Part shown: piece by piece, positions 43,841 through 52,597 of the stretch | How the letters are laid out: every line of letters starts with the position of its first letter | How positions within the stretch are numbered: the stretch's first letter is position 1 | Assembly: GCF_021391675.1 (NCBI RefSeq) | Contig: NZ_CP090095.1 | Coordinates: 3,601,501 to 3,665,500, forward strand | Source of the DNA: Neorhizobium galegae | GTDB taxonomy: Bacteria; Pseudomonadota; Alphaproteobacteria; Rhizobiales; Rhizobiaceae | Length of the DNA stretch: 64,000 bases | Direction of reading: 5' to 3' | Notes under the pieces: model-generated | The model's input: the letters and a program-made list of their open reading frames with translations, nothing else | The model's database searches: none | What the model was told of the DNA's origin: nothing | Made by a program: the position numbers and the translations under genes

Positions 43841-45139
43841 ATGACCAAGATTTCGACGACCGGCATCACCCGCCGCAGCCTGATCAAGACCACCGCCACC
43901 GCCGCCCTCGTCGGCGCCGTCAAGACCGCATTCCCGTCCGGCGCCTTCGCAGCCGCGGCCGGCCCCGAAGTCAAAGGCATCAAGCTCGGCTACATCGCCC
44001 TCACCGACGCCGCCCCTTTGATCATCGCCAAGGAAAAGGGTCTTTTCGAAAAATATGGCATGCCGGACGTCGATGTCGCCAAACAGGCCTCCTGGGGTGC
44101 GACCCGCGACAACCTCGTGCTCGGCGGTGCCGCGAACGGCATTGACGGCGCCCATATCCTCTCGCCGCTTCCCTACCTGATGCACACCGGCAAGGTGACC
44201 CAGAACAACAAGCCCGTGCCGATGGCGATCCTCGCCCGCCTCAACCTCGACAGCCAGGGCATTTCGGTCGCCAAGGAATATGCCGAAACCGGCGTGCAGC
44301 TCGACGCATCCAAGCTGAAGGCGGCGTTCGAGAAGAAGAAGGCCGAAGGCAAGGAAATCAAGGCGGCGATGACCTTCCCGGGCGGCACGCACGACCTCTG
44401 GATCCGCTACTGGCTCGCCGCCGGCGGCATCGACCCCAACAAGGACGTCTCGACCATCGTCGTGCCGCCGCCGCAGATGGTGGCCAACATGAAGGTCGGC
44501 AACATGGACGTCTTCTGTGTCGGCGAACCCTGGAACGAGCAGCTCGTCAACCAGGGCATCGGCTTCACGGCGGCCACCACCGGCGAACTCTGGAAGGGCC
44601 ATCCGGAAAAGGCGCTGGGCCTGCGCGCCGACTGGATCGAGAAGAACCCGAACGCCGCCAAGGCTCTGCTGATGGCCGTCATGGAAGCCCAGCAATGGGC
44701 CGAGAGCATGGACAACAAGGCGGAGATGGCCGAGATCCTCGGGCGCCGCCAGTGGTTCAACGTGCCGTCGAAGGACGTCCTTGGCCGTTTGAAGGGCGAC
44801 ATCAACTACGGCAATGGCCGCGACGTGAAGGGCACCAGCCTGTTCATGAAATTCTGGAAGGACAATGCGTCCTTCCCGTTCAAGAGCCATGACGCCTGGT
44901 TCATGGCAGAGAACATCCGCTGGGGTAACCTTCCGGCCAATACCGACATCAAGGCGCTGGTCAACCAGGTGAACCGCGAGGACATCTGGCGCGACGCCGC
45001 CAAGGATCTCGGGGTCGCGGCAGCCGACATCCCGGCCACCTCCTCGCGCGGCAAGGAGACCTTCTTCGACGGCAAGGTCTTCGATCCGGAAAACCCCTCG
45101 GCCTATCTCGACAGCCTTTCGATCAAGGCAGCGTCCTGA
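43841..45139 (+). CDS. nrtA: Nitrate ABC transporter substrate-binding protein
   Basis: A 432-residue periplasmic nitrate-binding protein. A twin-arginine signal (TRRSLI at 10-15, hydrophobic core to about 37, AFA cleavage) precedes the two-lobed NrtA domain, with GYIALTDAAPLIIAKEKGLF and HILSPLPYLMHTGKV and the C-terminal nitrate operon ending. GAGGG lies 8-12 bases before the ATG. It is the first gene after the leader terminator and starts the nrtABC-nirBD-nasA-cysG series. Nitrite or cyanate binding is less likely given the context. Confidence 0.95.
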   Translation: MTKISTTGITRRSLIKTTATAALVGAVKTAFPSGAFAAAAGPEVKGIKLGYIALTDAAPLIIAKEKGLFEKYGMPDVDVAKQASWGATRDNLVLGGAANGIDGAHILSPLPYLMHTGKVTQNNKPVPMAILARLNLDSQGISVAKEYAETGVQLDASKLKAAFEKKKAEGKEIKAAMTFPGGTHDLWIRYWLAAGGIDPNKDVSTIVVPPPQMVANMKVGNMDVFCVGEPWNEQLVNQGIGFTAATTGELWKGHPEKALGLRADWIEKNPNAAKALLMAVMEAQQWAESMDNKAEMAEILGRRQWFNVPSKDVLGRLKGDINYGNGRDVKGTSLFMKFWKDNASFPFKSHDAWFMAENIRWGNLPANTDIKALVNQVNREDIWRDAAKDLGVAAADIPATSSRGKETFFDGKVFDPENPSAYLDSLSIKAAS

Positions 45140-45202
45140 TTTCCCCACCTCCGGCGCGTGGACGCACGCGCCGGCCTTTTACCCACTCTAAGGAGCGCGC
45201 CG

Positions 45203-46096
45203 ATGTCCGCCCTGGCAAAAAAAGAAAATGTTCCCGCAGTCGCTACCGCAAAGCCGGCAGCCAATATCGTCCGCTTTTCCGGCAAGCCCGTATCGAGGAT
45301 CGATTTCAAGCAGATCGGCATGACGACACTGCGCAACGTCGCGCCGCCGGTTGTCGTGCTGGCGCTGATCCTGCTCGTCTGGCAGGTCCTCTGTTCGGCG
45401 CCGGATGCCTCGCTCCCCTCACCGCATGTGGTCTGGACGGAGGCCTATGACCTGATCGCCTATCCGTTCTTCGTTTACGGTTCGCAGGATATCGGGCTCG
45501 GCTGGCGGGTCCTGGTCTCGCTGCAGCGCGTCGCTTACGGGTTTGGCCTCGCCGCCGTGACCGGCGTCATCGTCGGTGCGATTATCGGACAATCGATCTG
45601 GGCGATGCGCGGTCTCGACCCGATCTTCCAGGTGCTGCGCACCGTGCCGCCGCTTGCATGGCTGCCGCTGTCGCTCGCCGCCTTCCAGGATTCGAGCCCC
45701 TCTGCGATCTTCGTGATCTTCATCACCTCGATCTGGCCGGTCATCATCAACACCGCCGTCGGGGTGCGCAACATCCCGCAGGACTATCGCAACGTCGCGC
45801 AGGTACTGCGGCTGAACCAGATCGAATTCTTCTTCAAGATCATGCTGCCGTCGGCCGCCCCCTACATCTTCACCGGTCTCAGGATCGGCGTCGGTCTCTC
45901 CTGGCTCGCCATCGTCGCAGCCGAGATGCTGACGGGCGGCGTCGGCATCGGCTTCTTCATCTGGGATGCGTGGAACTCGTCGCGCCTGCCCGACATCATC
46001 GTCGCGCTCGCCTATATCGGCATCGTCGGCTTCGCCCTCGACAAGCTGGTCTCTGCACTCGGCAAAATTATCACCCGCGGCGCTTCGGCAAACTGA
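45203..46096 (+). CDS. nrtB: Nitrate ABC transporter permease
   Basis: A 297-residue NrtB-type permease with an extra N-terminal cytoplasmic tail of about 50 residues and six predicted helices. The EAA-like loop is FQVLRTVPPLAWLPLSLAAF plus NVAQVLRLNQIEFFFKIMLP, shown by the core AQVLRLN...MLPSAAP. AAGGAG lies 7-12 bases before the ATG at 45203. It is 63 bp after nrtA and 10 bp before nrtC. Confidence 0.95.
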   Translation: MSALAKKENVPAVATAKPAANIVRFSGKPVSRIDFKQIGMTTLRNVAPPVVVLALILLVWQVLCSAPDASLPSPHVVWTEAYDLIAYPFFVYGSQDIGLGWRVLVSLQRVAYGFGLAAVTGVIVGAIIGQSIWAMRGLDPIFQVLRTVPPLAWLPLSLAAFQDSSPSAIFVIFITSIWPVIINTAVGVRNIPQDYRNVAQVLRLNQIEFFFKIMLPSAAPYIFTGLRIGVGLSWLAIVAAEMLTGGVGIGFFIWDAWNSSRLPDIIVALAYIGIVGFALDKLVSALGKIITRGASAN

Positions 46097-46106
46097 GGAG
46101 CGGATC

Positions 46107-46904
46107 ATGAACGCCTATCTCAAGCTCGACCATATCGACAAACATTTCGATCGCGGCGGCAATCGCGCCGAAGTGCTGAAGGACATCAACCTGACCATCT
46201 CCAAGGGGGAGTTCGTCTCGATCATCGGCCATTCCGGCTGCGGCAAGTCCACGCTCTTGAACCTCATTGCCGGGCTGACGCCCGTCTCGGCGGGCGCTGT
46301 GCTGCTCGAAAACCGTGAGGTCAACGCACCGGGTCCGGAACGCGCCGTCGTTTTCCAGAACCATTCGCTGCTGCCCTGGCTGACGGTCTACGAAAACGTC
46401 AACCTGGCCGTCTCAAAAGTCTTTGGCCGCACCAAGACCAAGGCACAGCGGCATGACTGGGTCATGGAAAACCTCGACCTCGTGCAGATGGCCCATGCCA
46501 AGGACAAGCGCCCCTCCGAAATTTCCGGCGGCATGAAGCAGCGCGTCGGCATTGCCCGGGCGCTCTCCATGGAGCCGAAGATCCTGCTGCTCGACGAGCC
46601 CTTCGGCGCGCTGGACGCGCTGACCCGCGCCCATCTGCAGGATGCGGTCATGGAGATCCACAGCCGGCTCGGCAACACGATGGTGATGATCACCCACGAT
46701 GTCGACGAGGCCGTGCTGCTGTCCGACCGCATCGTGATGATGACCAACGGCCCGGCCGCCAAGATCGGCGAAGTGCTCGACGTGACCATACCCCGGCCGC
46801 GCAACCGCATCGAGCTCGCCTCCGACCGAACATATCTCAAGTGCCGCGAGGCGGTGCTGAAATTCCTCTACGAACGCCACCGCTTCGTCGAAGCCGCGGA
46901 GTAA
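46107..46904 (+). CDS. nrtC: Nitrate ABC transporter ATP-binding protein
   Basis: A 265-residue ATPase with Walker A GHSGCGKST (43-51), Q-loop AVVFQNHSLLPWLTV, signature ISGGMKQRVGIARAL, Walker B ILLLDEPFGALD and switch His MITHDVDEA. It is a short NrtD/SsuB-type subunit, without the NrtA-like C-terminal domain of cyanobacterial NrtC; the symbol follows proteobacterial use. GAGGAG lies before the ATG. nirB follows after 5 bp. Confidence 0.93.
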   Translation: MNAYLKLDHIDKHFDRGGNRAEVLKDINLTISKGEFVSIIGHSGCGKSTLLNLIAGLTPVSAGAVLLENREVNAPGPERAVVFQNHSLLPWLTVYENVNLAVSKVFGRTKTKAQRHDWVMENLDLVQMAHAKDKRPSEISGGMKQRVGIARALSMEPKILLLDEPFGALDALTRAHLQDAVMEIHSRLGNTMVMITHDVDEAVLLSDRIVMMTNGPAAKIGEVLDVTIPRPRNRIELASDRTYLKCREAVLKFLYERHRFVEAAE

Positions 46905-46909
46905 GAACC

Positions 46910-49372
46910 ATGCCAGAAACACGCACAGAAAAACTCGTTATCATCGGCAATGGCATGGCGCCGGGGCGCATGCTCGAACACCTCTTCGAACAGGCTCCCG
47001 GCCGCTACGACGTGACGATCTTCAACGCCGAGCCGCGCGTCAACTACGACCGCATCATGCTTTCGCCGGTGCTTTCCGGCGAAAAGAGCTTCGAGCAGAT
47101 CGTCATCCATGGTGACGGCTGGTACATCGACCACGGCATCACGCTCTACAAGGGCCACAAGATCGTCGCCATCGACCGGGCGGTGAAGACCGTCACCTCC
47201 GATCACGGCGTCACCGAAAGCTACGACAAGCTGGTGATCGCCACCGGCTCCGTGCCGTTCATCATCCCGGTGCCGGGCAAGGACCTGCCGGGCGTCATCA
47301 CCTATCGCGACCTCGACGACGTCCAGGCCATGCTTCTCGCCGCCCAGTCGCGCGAAAAGGCGATCGTCATCGGCGGCGGCCTGCTCGGCCTCGAAGCAGC
47401 CGCCGGCCTCGCCCAGCGTGGGATGGACGTGACCGTGCTGCACGTGATGCCGACGCTGATGGAGCGCCAGCTCGATCCGGCCGCCGGTTACCTGCTGCAG
47501 AAGGCCGTCGAAGAACGCGGCATCAAGGTGATCTGCAAGGCCAATACCAAGGCGATCATCGGCAATGGCAAGGTCGAGGGCGTCGAACTCGACAACGGCA
47601 CGATCATTCCGGCGACGCTGGTGGTCATGGCCGTCGGTATCCGCCCGAGCGCCGGCCTCGCCAAGGAAGCAGGCCTCGCGGTCAATCGCGGCATCGTCGT
47701 CGATGCGGGAATGCAGACGTCTGACGGCGACATCTATTCCATCGGCGAATGCGCCGAAGTGGGCGGCATGGTCTACGGCCTCGTCGCACCGCTCTACGAG
47801 ATGGCCCGCATCGCGGCGTCGCATCTGGCCGGCGACACAAAGCCGGCCTTCGTACATTCCGACACGCCGACAAAGCTCAAGGTCACCGGCATCGACCTCT
47901 ATTCGCTCGGCGACTTCGCCGATGGCGACGACCGCCAGGAAATCGTGCTGCGCGATGCCACCGCCGGCATCTACAAACGCCTCGTCCTGAAGGACAACCG
48001 CATCATCGGCACGGTCCTTTACGGCGAGACCTCCGATGGCGCCTGGTTCAACGACCTGAAGAAGAAGGCAACCGATATCTCGGAGATGCGCGACACGCTC
48101 ATCTTCGGCCAGGCTTACCAGGGAGGGTCCCCGCTGGACCCTATGGCGGCCGTTGCAGCCTTGCCGGATGATGCGGAAATCTGTGGCTGCAACGGCGTCT
48201 GCAAGGGCAAGATCACCTCGACGATCACTGCCAAGGGCCTGACATCGCTCGACGACGTGCGCGCCCACACCAAGGCGTCCGCCTCCTGCGGCACCTGCAC
48301 CGGCCTCGTCGAACAGCTGATGGCGATCACGCTTGGCGACGCCTACAATCCGAAGGCCGTGCAGCCGATGTGCACCTGCACCGAGCTCGGCCACGACGAC
48401 GTCCGCCGCCTGATCAAGGCGAAGGGCCTGAAGACCATCCCGGCGGTCATGCAGGAACTCGAATGGAAAACCTCCTGCGGCTGCGCCAAGTGCCGCCCGG
48501 CGCTCAACTACTACCTCGTCTGCGACTGGCCGGATGAATACGCCGACGACTACCAGTCGCGTTTCATCAACGAACGCGTCCACGCCAACATCCAGAAGGA
48601 CGGTACCTATTCGGTCGTCCCGCGCATGTGGGGCGGCGTTACCAACTCGAACGAACTGCGCGCCATCGCCGACGTGGTCGACAAGTTCGAAATCCCGATG
48701 GTGAAGGTCACCGGCGGCCAGCGCATCGACCTTCTCGGCATCGAGAAGGAAGACCTGCCCGCCGTCTGGGCCGATCTCGGCAAGGCGGGCTTCATCTCCG
48801 GCCAGGCCTATGCCAAGGGCCTGCGCACCGTGAAAACCTGCGTCGGCTCCGATTGGTGCCGCTTCGGCACGCAGGATTCGACCGGCCTCGGCATCCGCAT
48901 CGAGAAATTCATGTGGGGCTCGTGGACACCGGCCAAGCTGAAGCTGGCCGTTTCGGGGTGTCCGCGCAACTGTGCGGAAGCGACCTGCAAGGACATCGGC
49001 GTCATCTGCGTGGACTCGGGCTTCGAGATCCATTTCGCGGGCGCCGCAGGTCTCGACATCAAGGGCACCGAAGTGCTCGGCCTGGTGAAGACCGAGGACG
49101 AGGCGCTCGAATACATCGTCGCACTCACGCAGATGTACCGCGAACAGGGCCGTTACCTCGAGCGCATCTACAAATGGGCGAAGCGCATCGGCCTCGACGA
49201 AATCCGCCGGCAGATCATGACCGATACGGCCAAGCGCCAGGCCTATTACGAGCGTTTCGTCTTCTCCCAGAAGTTCGCCCAGGTCGATCCCTGGTCGGAG
49301 CGTGTCTCCGGCAAGGACAAACACGAGTTCCGGCCGATGGCGACGGTCGGTTTCCCGGAAGCTGCGGAGTGA
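46910..49372 (+). CDS. nirB: NADH-dependent nitrite reductase, large subunit
   Basis: An 820-residue assimilatory nitrite reductase. Domain order: FAD/NADH Rossmann domains (1-400, IGNGMAPGRMLEHL and AIVIGGGLLGLEAAAGLA), BFD-like 2Fe-2S segments with CGCNGVCKGK...CGTCTG (about 422-465) and a second Cys set to CGCAKC (about 485-530), then the ferredoxin-fold and siroheme/4Fe-4S domains (CVGSDWCRFG and SGCPRNCAEATC near 645-690). It reduces nitrite to ammonium with siroheme made by CysG. It is 5 bp after nrtC; its stop overlaps the nirD start. Confidence 0.96.
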   Translation: MPETRTEKLVIIGNGMAPGRMLEHLFEQAPGRYDVTIFNAEPRVNYDRIMLSPVLSGEKSFEQIVIHGDGWYIDHGITLYKGHKIVAIDRAVKTVTSDHGVTESYDKLVIATGSVPFIIPVPGKDLPGVITYRDLDDVQAMLLAAQSREKAIVIGGGLLGLEAAAGLAQRGMDVTVLHVMPTLMERQLDPAAGYLLQKAVEERGIKVICKANTKAIIGNGKVEGVELDNGTIIPATLVVMAVGIRPSAGLAKEAGLAVNRGIVVDAGMQTSDGDIYSIGECAEVGGMVYGLVAPLYEMARIAASHLAGDTKPAFVHSDTPTKLKVTGIDLYSLGDFADGDDRQEIVLRDATAGIYKRLVLKDNRIIGTVLYGETSDGAWFNDLKKKATDISEMRDTLIFGQAYQGGSPLDPMAAVAALPDDAEICGCNGVCKGKITSTITAKGLTSLDDVRAHTKASASCGTCTGLVEQLMAITLGDAYNPKAVQPMCTCTELGHDDVRRLIKAKGLKTIPAVMQELEWKTSCGCAKCRPALNYYLVCDWPDEYADDYQSRFINERVHANIQKDGTYSVVPRMWGGVTNSNELRAIADVVDKFEIPMVKVTGGQRIDLLGIEKEDLPAVWADLGKAGFISGQAYAKGLRTVKTCVGSDWCRFGTQDSTGLGIRIEKFMWGSWTPAKLKLAVSGCPRNCAEATCKDIGVICVDSGFEIHFAGAAGLDIKGTEVLGLVKTEDEALEYIVALTQMYREQGRYLERIYKWAKRIGLDEIRRQIMTDTAKRQAYYERFVFSQKFAQVDPWSERVSGKDKHEFRPMATVGFPEAAE

Positions 49373-49710
49373 TGAACATGAACTGGCACCCGATCGGCGA
49401 CATTTCCGACATCCCTCTCCTCGGCGCGCGCTGCGTGAAGACACCGTCGATGAAGATCGCCGTGTTCCGCACCGACGAGCACGAGGTCTATGCGATCGAA
49501 AACCGCTGCCCGCACAAGGGCGGGCCCCTCTCGGAAGGCATCGTGCACGGCACCTCGGTCACCTGCCCGCTGCACAACTGGGTGATCTCGCTGGAGACAG
49601 GCAGGGCACTCGGGGCGGATGAAGGCGAGGTGCGCATCATCCCCATCCGCAACGAGGACGGAAAGCTGTTCATCGCGCTTGAAAACCTGATGCTGGCGGC
49701 GGCGGAGTAG
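49372..49710 (+). CDS. nirD: Nitrite reductase small subunit, Rieske type
   Basis: A 112-residue Rieske-fold protein with the 2Fe-2S ligands CPHKGGPL (Cys-x-His) and CPLHNW (Cys-x-x-His). It binds NirB and supports electron transfer. The ATG at 49372 overlaps the nirB stop (TGATG). After it lie 232 bp to nasA that hold the palindromic repeat pair, which may separate expression of nirBD from nasA. Confidence 0.93.
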   Translation: MNMNWHPIGDISDIPLLGARCVKTPSMKIAVFRTDEHEVYAIENRCPHKGGPLSEGIVHGTSVTCPLHNWVISLETGRALGADEGEVRIIPIRNEDGKLFIALENLMLAAAE

Positions 49711-49730
49711 TTCCGGATGGATGCGGAGAT

Positions 49731-49908
49731 ACCCCCCTCTGTCCTGCCGGACATCTCCCCCTCAAGGGGGGAGATCGGCGAGTGGCTTGCTCCCTGCTTC
49801 AAATCGGGCGCACGGGCTCGGAGCCACCGCGGCATTTGGGTTGAGAAGCCCGTGCTCCATCCGATCTCCCCCCTTGAGGGGGAGATGTCTGGCAAGACAG
49901 AGGGGGGT
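49731..49908. repeat. Rhizobiaceae palindromic intergenic repeat, copy 2 (two units)
   Basis: Units at 49731-49778 and 49861-49908, about 48 bp each, mutually inverted, 82 bp apart. Each has a CTCCCCC-TTGA-GGGGGAG stem and a CCCCCCTCTGTC tail. Here the tails point outward, whereas in the pair at 31808-31938 they point inward. The repeat lies between nirD and nasA inside the nitrate operon, so transcripts must pass four GC-rich hairpins. No coding frame is expected in it. Confidence 0.85.
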
Positions 49909-49942
49909 AACCGCAGCACTCCATATGTAAAGGGGCACCATC

Positions 49943-52597
49943 ATGCCCACTGAAACCAGGACGACCTGCCCCTATTGCGGCGTCGGCTGCGGCGTCATCG
50001 CCACAGTGGCGGACTCTGGCGCCGTGACGGTCAAGGGTGATCCCGAGCATCCGGCCAATTTCGGCCGGCTCTGCTCGAAGGGCTCGGCGCTCGCCGAAAC
50101 CATCGATCTCGACGGCCGCATCCTTTCGCCTGAGATCGACGGCCGGCAGGCGGATTGGGACGAGGCGCTCGATCTCGTCGCCCAAAAATTCTCGAAAACT
50201 ATTGCCGAACACGGACCGGATTCCGTTGCCTTCTATGTCTCCGGCCAGTTGCTGACCGAAGACTATTACGTCGCCAACAAGCTGATGAAGGGCTTTATCG
50301 GCTCGGCAAATATCGATACCAATTCAAGACTTTGCATGTCTTCGTCCGTCGCCGGCCACCGCCGCGCTTTCGGATCCGATACCGTTCCCGGCACCTACGA
50401 GGACATCGAACTCGCCGATCTGGTCATCCTCACCGGCTCCAATCTCGCCTGGTGTCACCCGGTGATCTATCAGCGGCTCGCAGCGGCCAAGACCGAGCGA
50501 CCGGGCATGAAGATCGTCGTCATCGATCCGCGCCGGACGATGACCTGCGATATCGCCGACCTGCATCTGGGCATCCGGCCGGATGGCGACGTGGCGCTGT
50601 TCATGGGCCTGCTCGCCCACCTCGCGCAAAGCCCGGCGATCGACCAGAACTATATCGCCGCACATACGCAAGGGTTTGGCGAAGCCTTTGCCGCCTCTTC
50701 CGCGCTTTCCTTCACGGAACTGATGGAGCGGACGGGCCTGCCGGCAATGCAGCTTCGCGAGTTCTTTCACCTGTTCGAGACGACGGAAAAGGTCGTCACC
50801 TGCTATAGCCAGGGCGTCAACCAGTCGTCGTCGGGTACGGACAAGGTCAACGCCATCATCAACTGCCATCTGGCGACCGGCCGCATCGGCCGGCCTGGCA
50901 CCGGTCCCTTTTCTCTGACCGGCCAGCCGAATGCCATGGGTGGCCGCGAGGTCGGCGGTCTCGCCAACATGCTCGCCGCCCATATGGCGATCGAAAGCGC
51001 GGAAGATCGCGACCGTGTGCAGCGCTTCTGGGCCTCGCCGCGGATCGCTCAAAAGCCGGGCCTGAAGGCCGTCGACATGTTCCGCGCCGTCGCCGATGGG
51101 CGGATCAAGGCGCTGTGGATCATGGCCACCAACCCGGTGGTTTCGATGCCGGATGCAGATGCGGTCGAGGCTGCGATCAAGGCCTGTCCTTTCGTGGTGG
51201 CCTCCGACATTCTCCGGGACACCGATACGGCCCGCCACGCGCATGTCCTGCTGCCCTCGGTCGGCTGGGGCGAGAAGGACGGCACCGTTACCAATTCGGA
51301 ACGTCGCATCTCCCGCCAGCGCTGGTTTCTGTCCGCACCCGGGGAAGCCAGGGCCGATTGGTGGCAGATGGCGGAGGTCGGCCGGCGCATGGGCTTTGAC
51401 GGCTTCGATTATCGATCTGCGGCCGAGATCTTCGCCGAGCATGCAGCACTTTCGGCCTTCGAGAATGACGGCGGCCGGGATTTCGATATCGGCGCTCATG
51501 CCGGTGTCGATGGATTGACCTACGAAGCCTTGGCACCGTTCCAATGGCCTCAACCGGCCGGCACCGCACACCAAGAAACTCGCTTCTTCGCCGATGGAGG
51601 CTTCTATCATCCGGACCGCAAGGCACGTTTCATCCCCGTCCAGGCTCCAGCCACCGACCGCACCAACGAAAAATATCCGCTGACGCTGAACACCGGCCGC
51701 ATCCGCGACCATTGGCACACGATGACGCGGACGGCGAAAAGTGCCAGGCTTTCCGGCCATATCGCCGAGCCCTTTGCGGAACTCCATCCGCGCGATGCGA
51801 TGGAACTCGGCATTCGCGGCGCCGGCCTGGTCGAACTCGAAAGCCCGCACGGCAAGGCAATCGTCCGGGCGCTGGTGACCGAACGCCAGGCCCGCGGAAA
51901 CGTCTTCGTGCCGATGCACTGGAACGACCAGTTCGCTGCAAAGGCGCGCATCGATGCACTGGTCGCACCCGTCACCGACCCGTTTTCCGGTCAACCGGCG
52001 TCGAAGAACATAGGGATCGCCGCCCGGCCTTTCGCCGCTTGCTTATACGGTTTTGCCGTTTCCGCCTCGAAACCCTTAAACCCACAGGCGGACTACTGGG
52101 CGCTCGCAAAGGCCGATGGCGGCTGGCGGATCGAACTCGCGTTCGCGGACCCGGTCGAGGACTGGGTGGCGTGGTGCCGGGGAACATTCGGCATCCCGGC
52201 CGAGATCGAGCCGCTCGGATATGCCGACCGTCAATCCGGCGATCTGCGCCTCGCCTTTTTCGACGGCGGAAAGCTGCTTGCCGCACTTTTCCTCGCGAAC
52301 GAGCCGGTCGCCGTCGCACGCAACTGGGCAATCGGCCAACTTGCCGCCGAACACGCCGACCTGCGCAAGCGCTTTGCGATCGTTGCCGGACGACCCGGAG
52401 CCGACCAGCCGGATCCCGGCGCCACCGTCTGCTCCTGCTTTTCGGTCGGCGTCAACCGGATCATCGGCGCGGTCCGGACCGGTTGCCACAGCGTCGAGGC
52501 CGTCGGCAAGGAAACCAATGCCGGCACCAATTGCGGCTCCTGCCGCGCTGAAATCAGGGGGATCATCGATGGATGTCTTGCAGCAGCCGCGGAATGA
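49943..52597 (+). CDS. nasA: Assimilatory nitrate reductase, catalytic subunit
   Basis: An 884-residue cytoplasmic molybdoenzyme. Cys9, Cys12, Cys16 and a later Cys in GRLCSKG bind a 4Fe-4S cluster. The Mo-bisMGD domains follow (NSRLCMSSSVAGH, GSNLAWCHPVI, QGVNQSSSGTDKVNAI, GTGPFSLTGQPNAMGGREVGG). The C-terminal 60 residues form a BFD-like 2Fe-2S domain (CSCFSVG...NCGSC), as in NasA/NarB forms fused to this module. It reduces nitrate to nitrite for NirBD. No signal peptide is present. The last 29 bp overlap the cysG start. Confidence 0.96.
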   Translation: MPTETRTTCPYCGVGCGVIATVADSGAVTVKGDPEHPANFGRLCSKGSALAETIDLDGRILSPEIDGRQADWDEALDLVAQKFSKTIAEHGPDSVAFYVSGQLLTEDYYVANKLMKGFIGSANIDTNSRLCMSSSVAGHRRAFGSDTVPGTYEDIELADLVILTGSNLAWCHPVIYQRLAAAKTERPGMKIVVIDPRRTMTCDIADLHLGIRPDGDVALFMGLLAHLAQSPAIDQNYIAAHTQGFGEAFAASSALSFTELMERTGLPAMQLREFFHLFETTEKVVTCYSQGVNQSSSGTDKVNAIINCHLATGRIGRPGTGPFSLTGQPNAMGGREVGGLANMLAAHMAIESAEDRDRVQRFWASPRIAQKPGLKAVDMFRAVADGRIKALWIMATNPVVSMPDADAVEAAIKACPFVVASDILRDTDTARHAHVLLPSVGWGEKDGTVTNSERRISRQRWFLSAPGEARADWWQMAEVGRRMGFDGFDYRSAAEIFAEHAALSAFENDGGRDFDIGAHAGVDGLTYEALAPFQWPQPAGTAHQETRFFADGGFYHPDRKARFIPVQAPATDRTNEKYPLTLNTGRIRDHWHTMTRTAKSARLSGHIAEPFAELHPRDAMELGIRGAGLVELESPHGKAIVRALVTERQARGNVFVPMHWNDQFAAKARIDALVAPVTDPFSGQPASKNIGIAARPFAACLYGFAVSASKPLNPQADYWALAKADGGWRIELAFADPVEDWVAWCRGTFGIPAEIEPLGYADRQSGDLRLAFFDGGKLLAALFLANEPVAVARNWAIGQLAAEHADLRKRFAIVAGRPGADQPDPGATVCSCFSVGVNRIIGAVRTGCHSVEAVGKETNAGTNCGSCRAEIRGIIDGCLAAAAE

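Noticed and set aside
46868..49444. An 858-codon leftward frame opposite nirB
   Set aside because: nirB shows all its cofactor motifs on the + strand; the leftward product has low-complexity acidic and His-rich stretches only.
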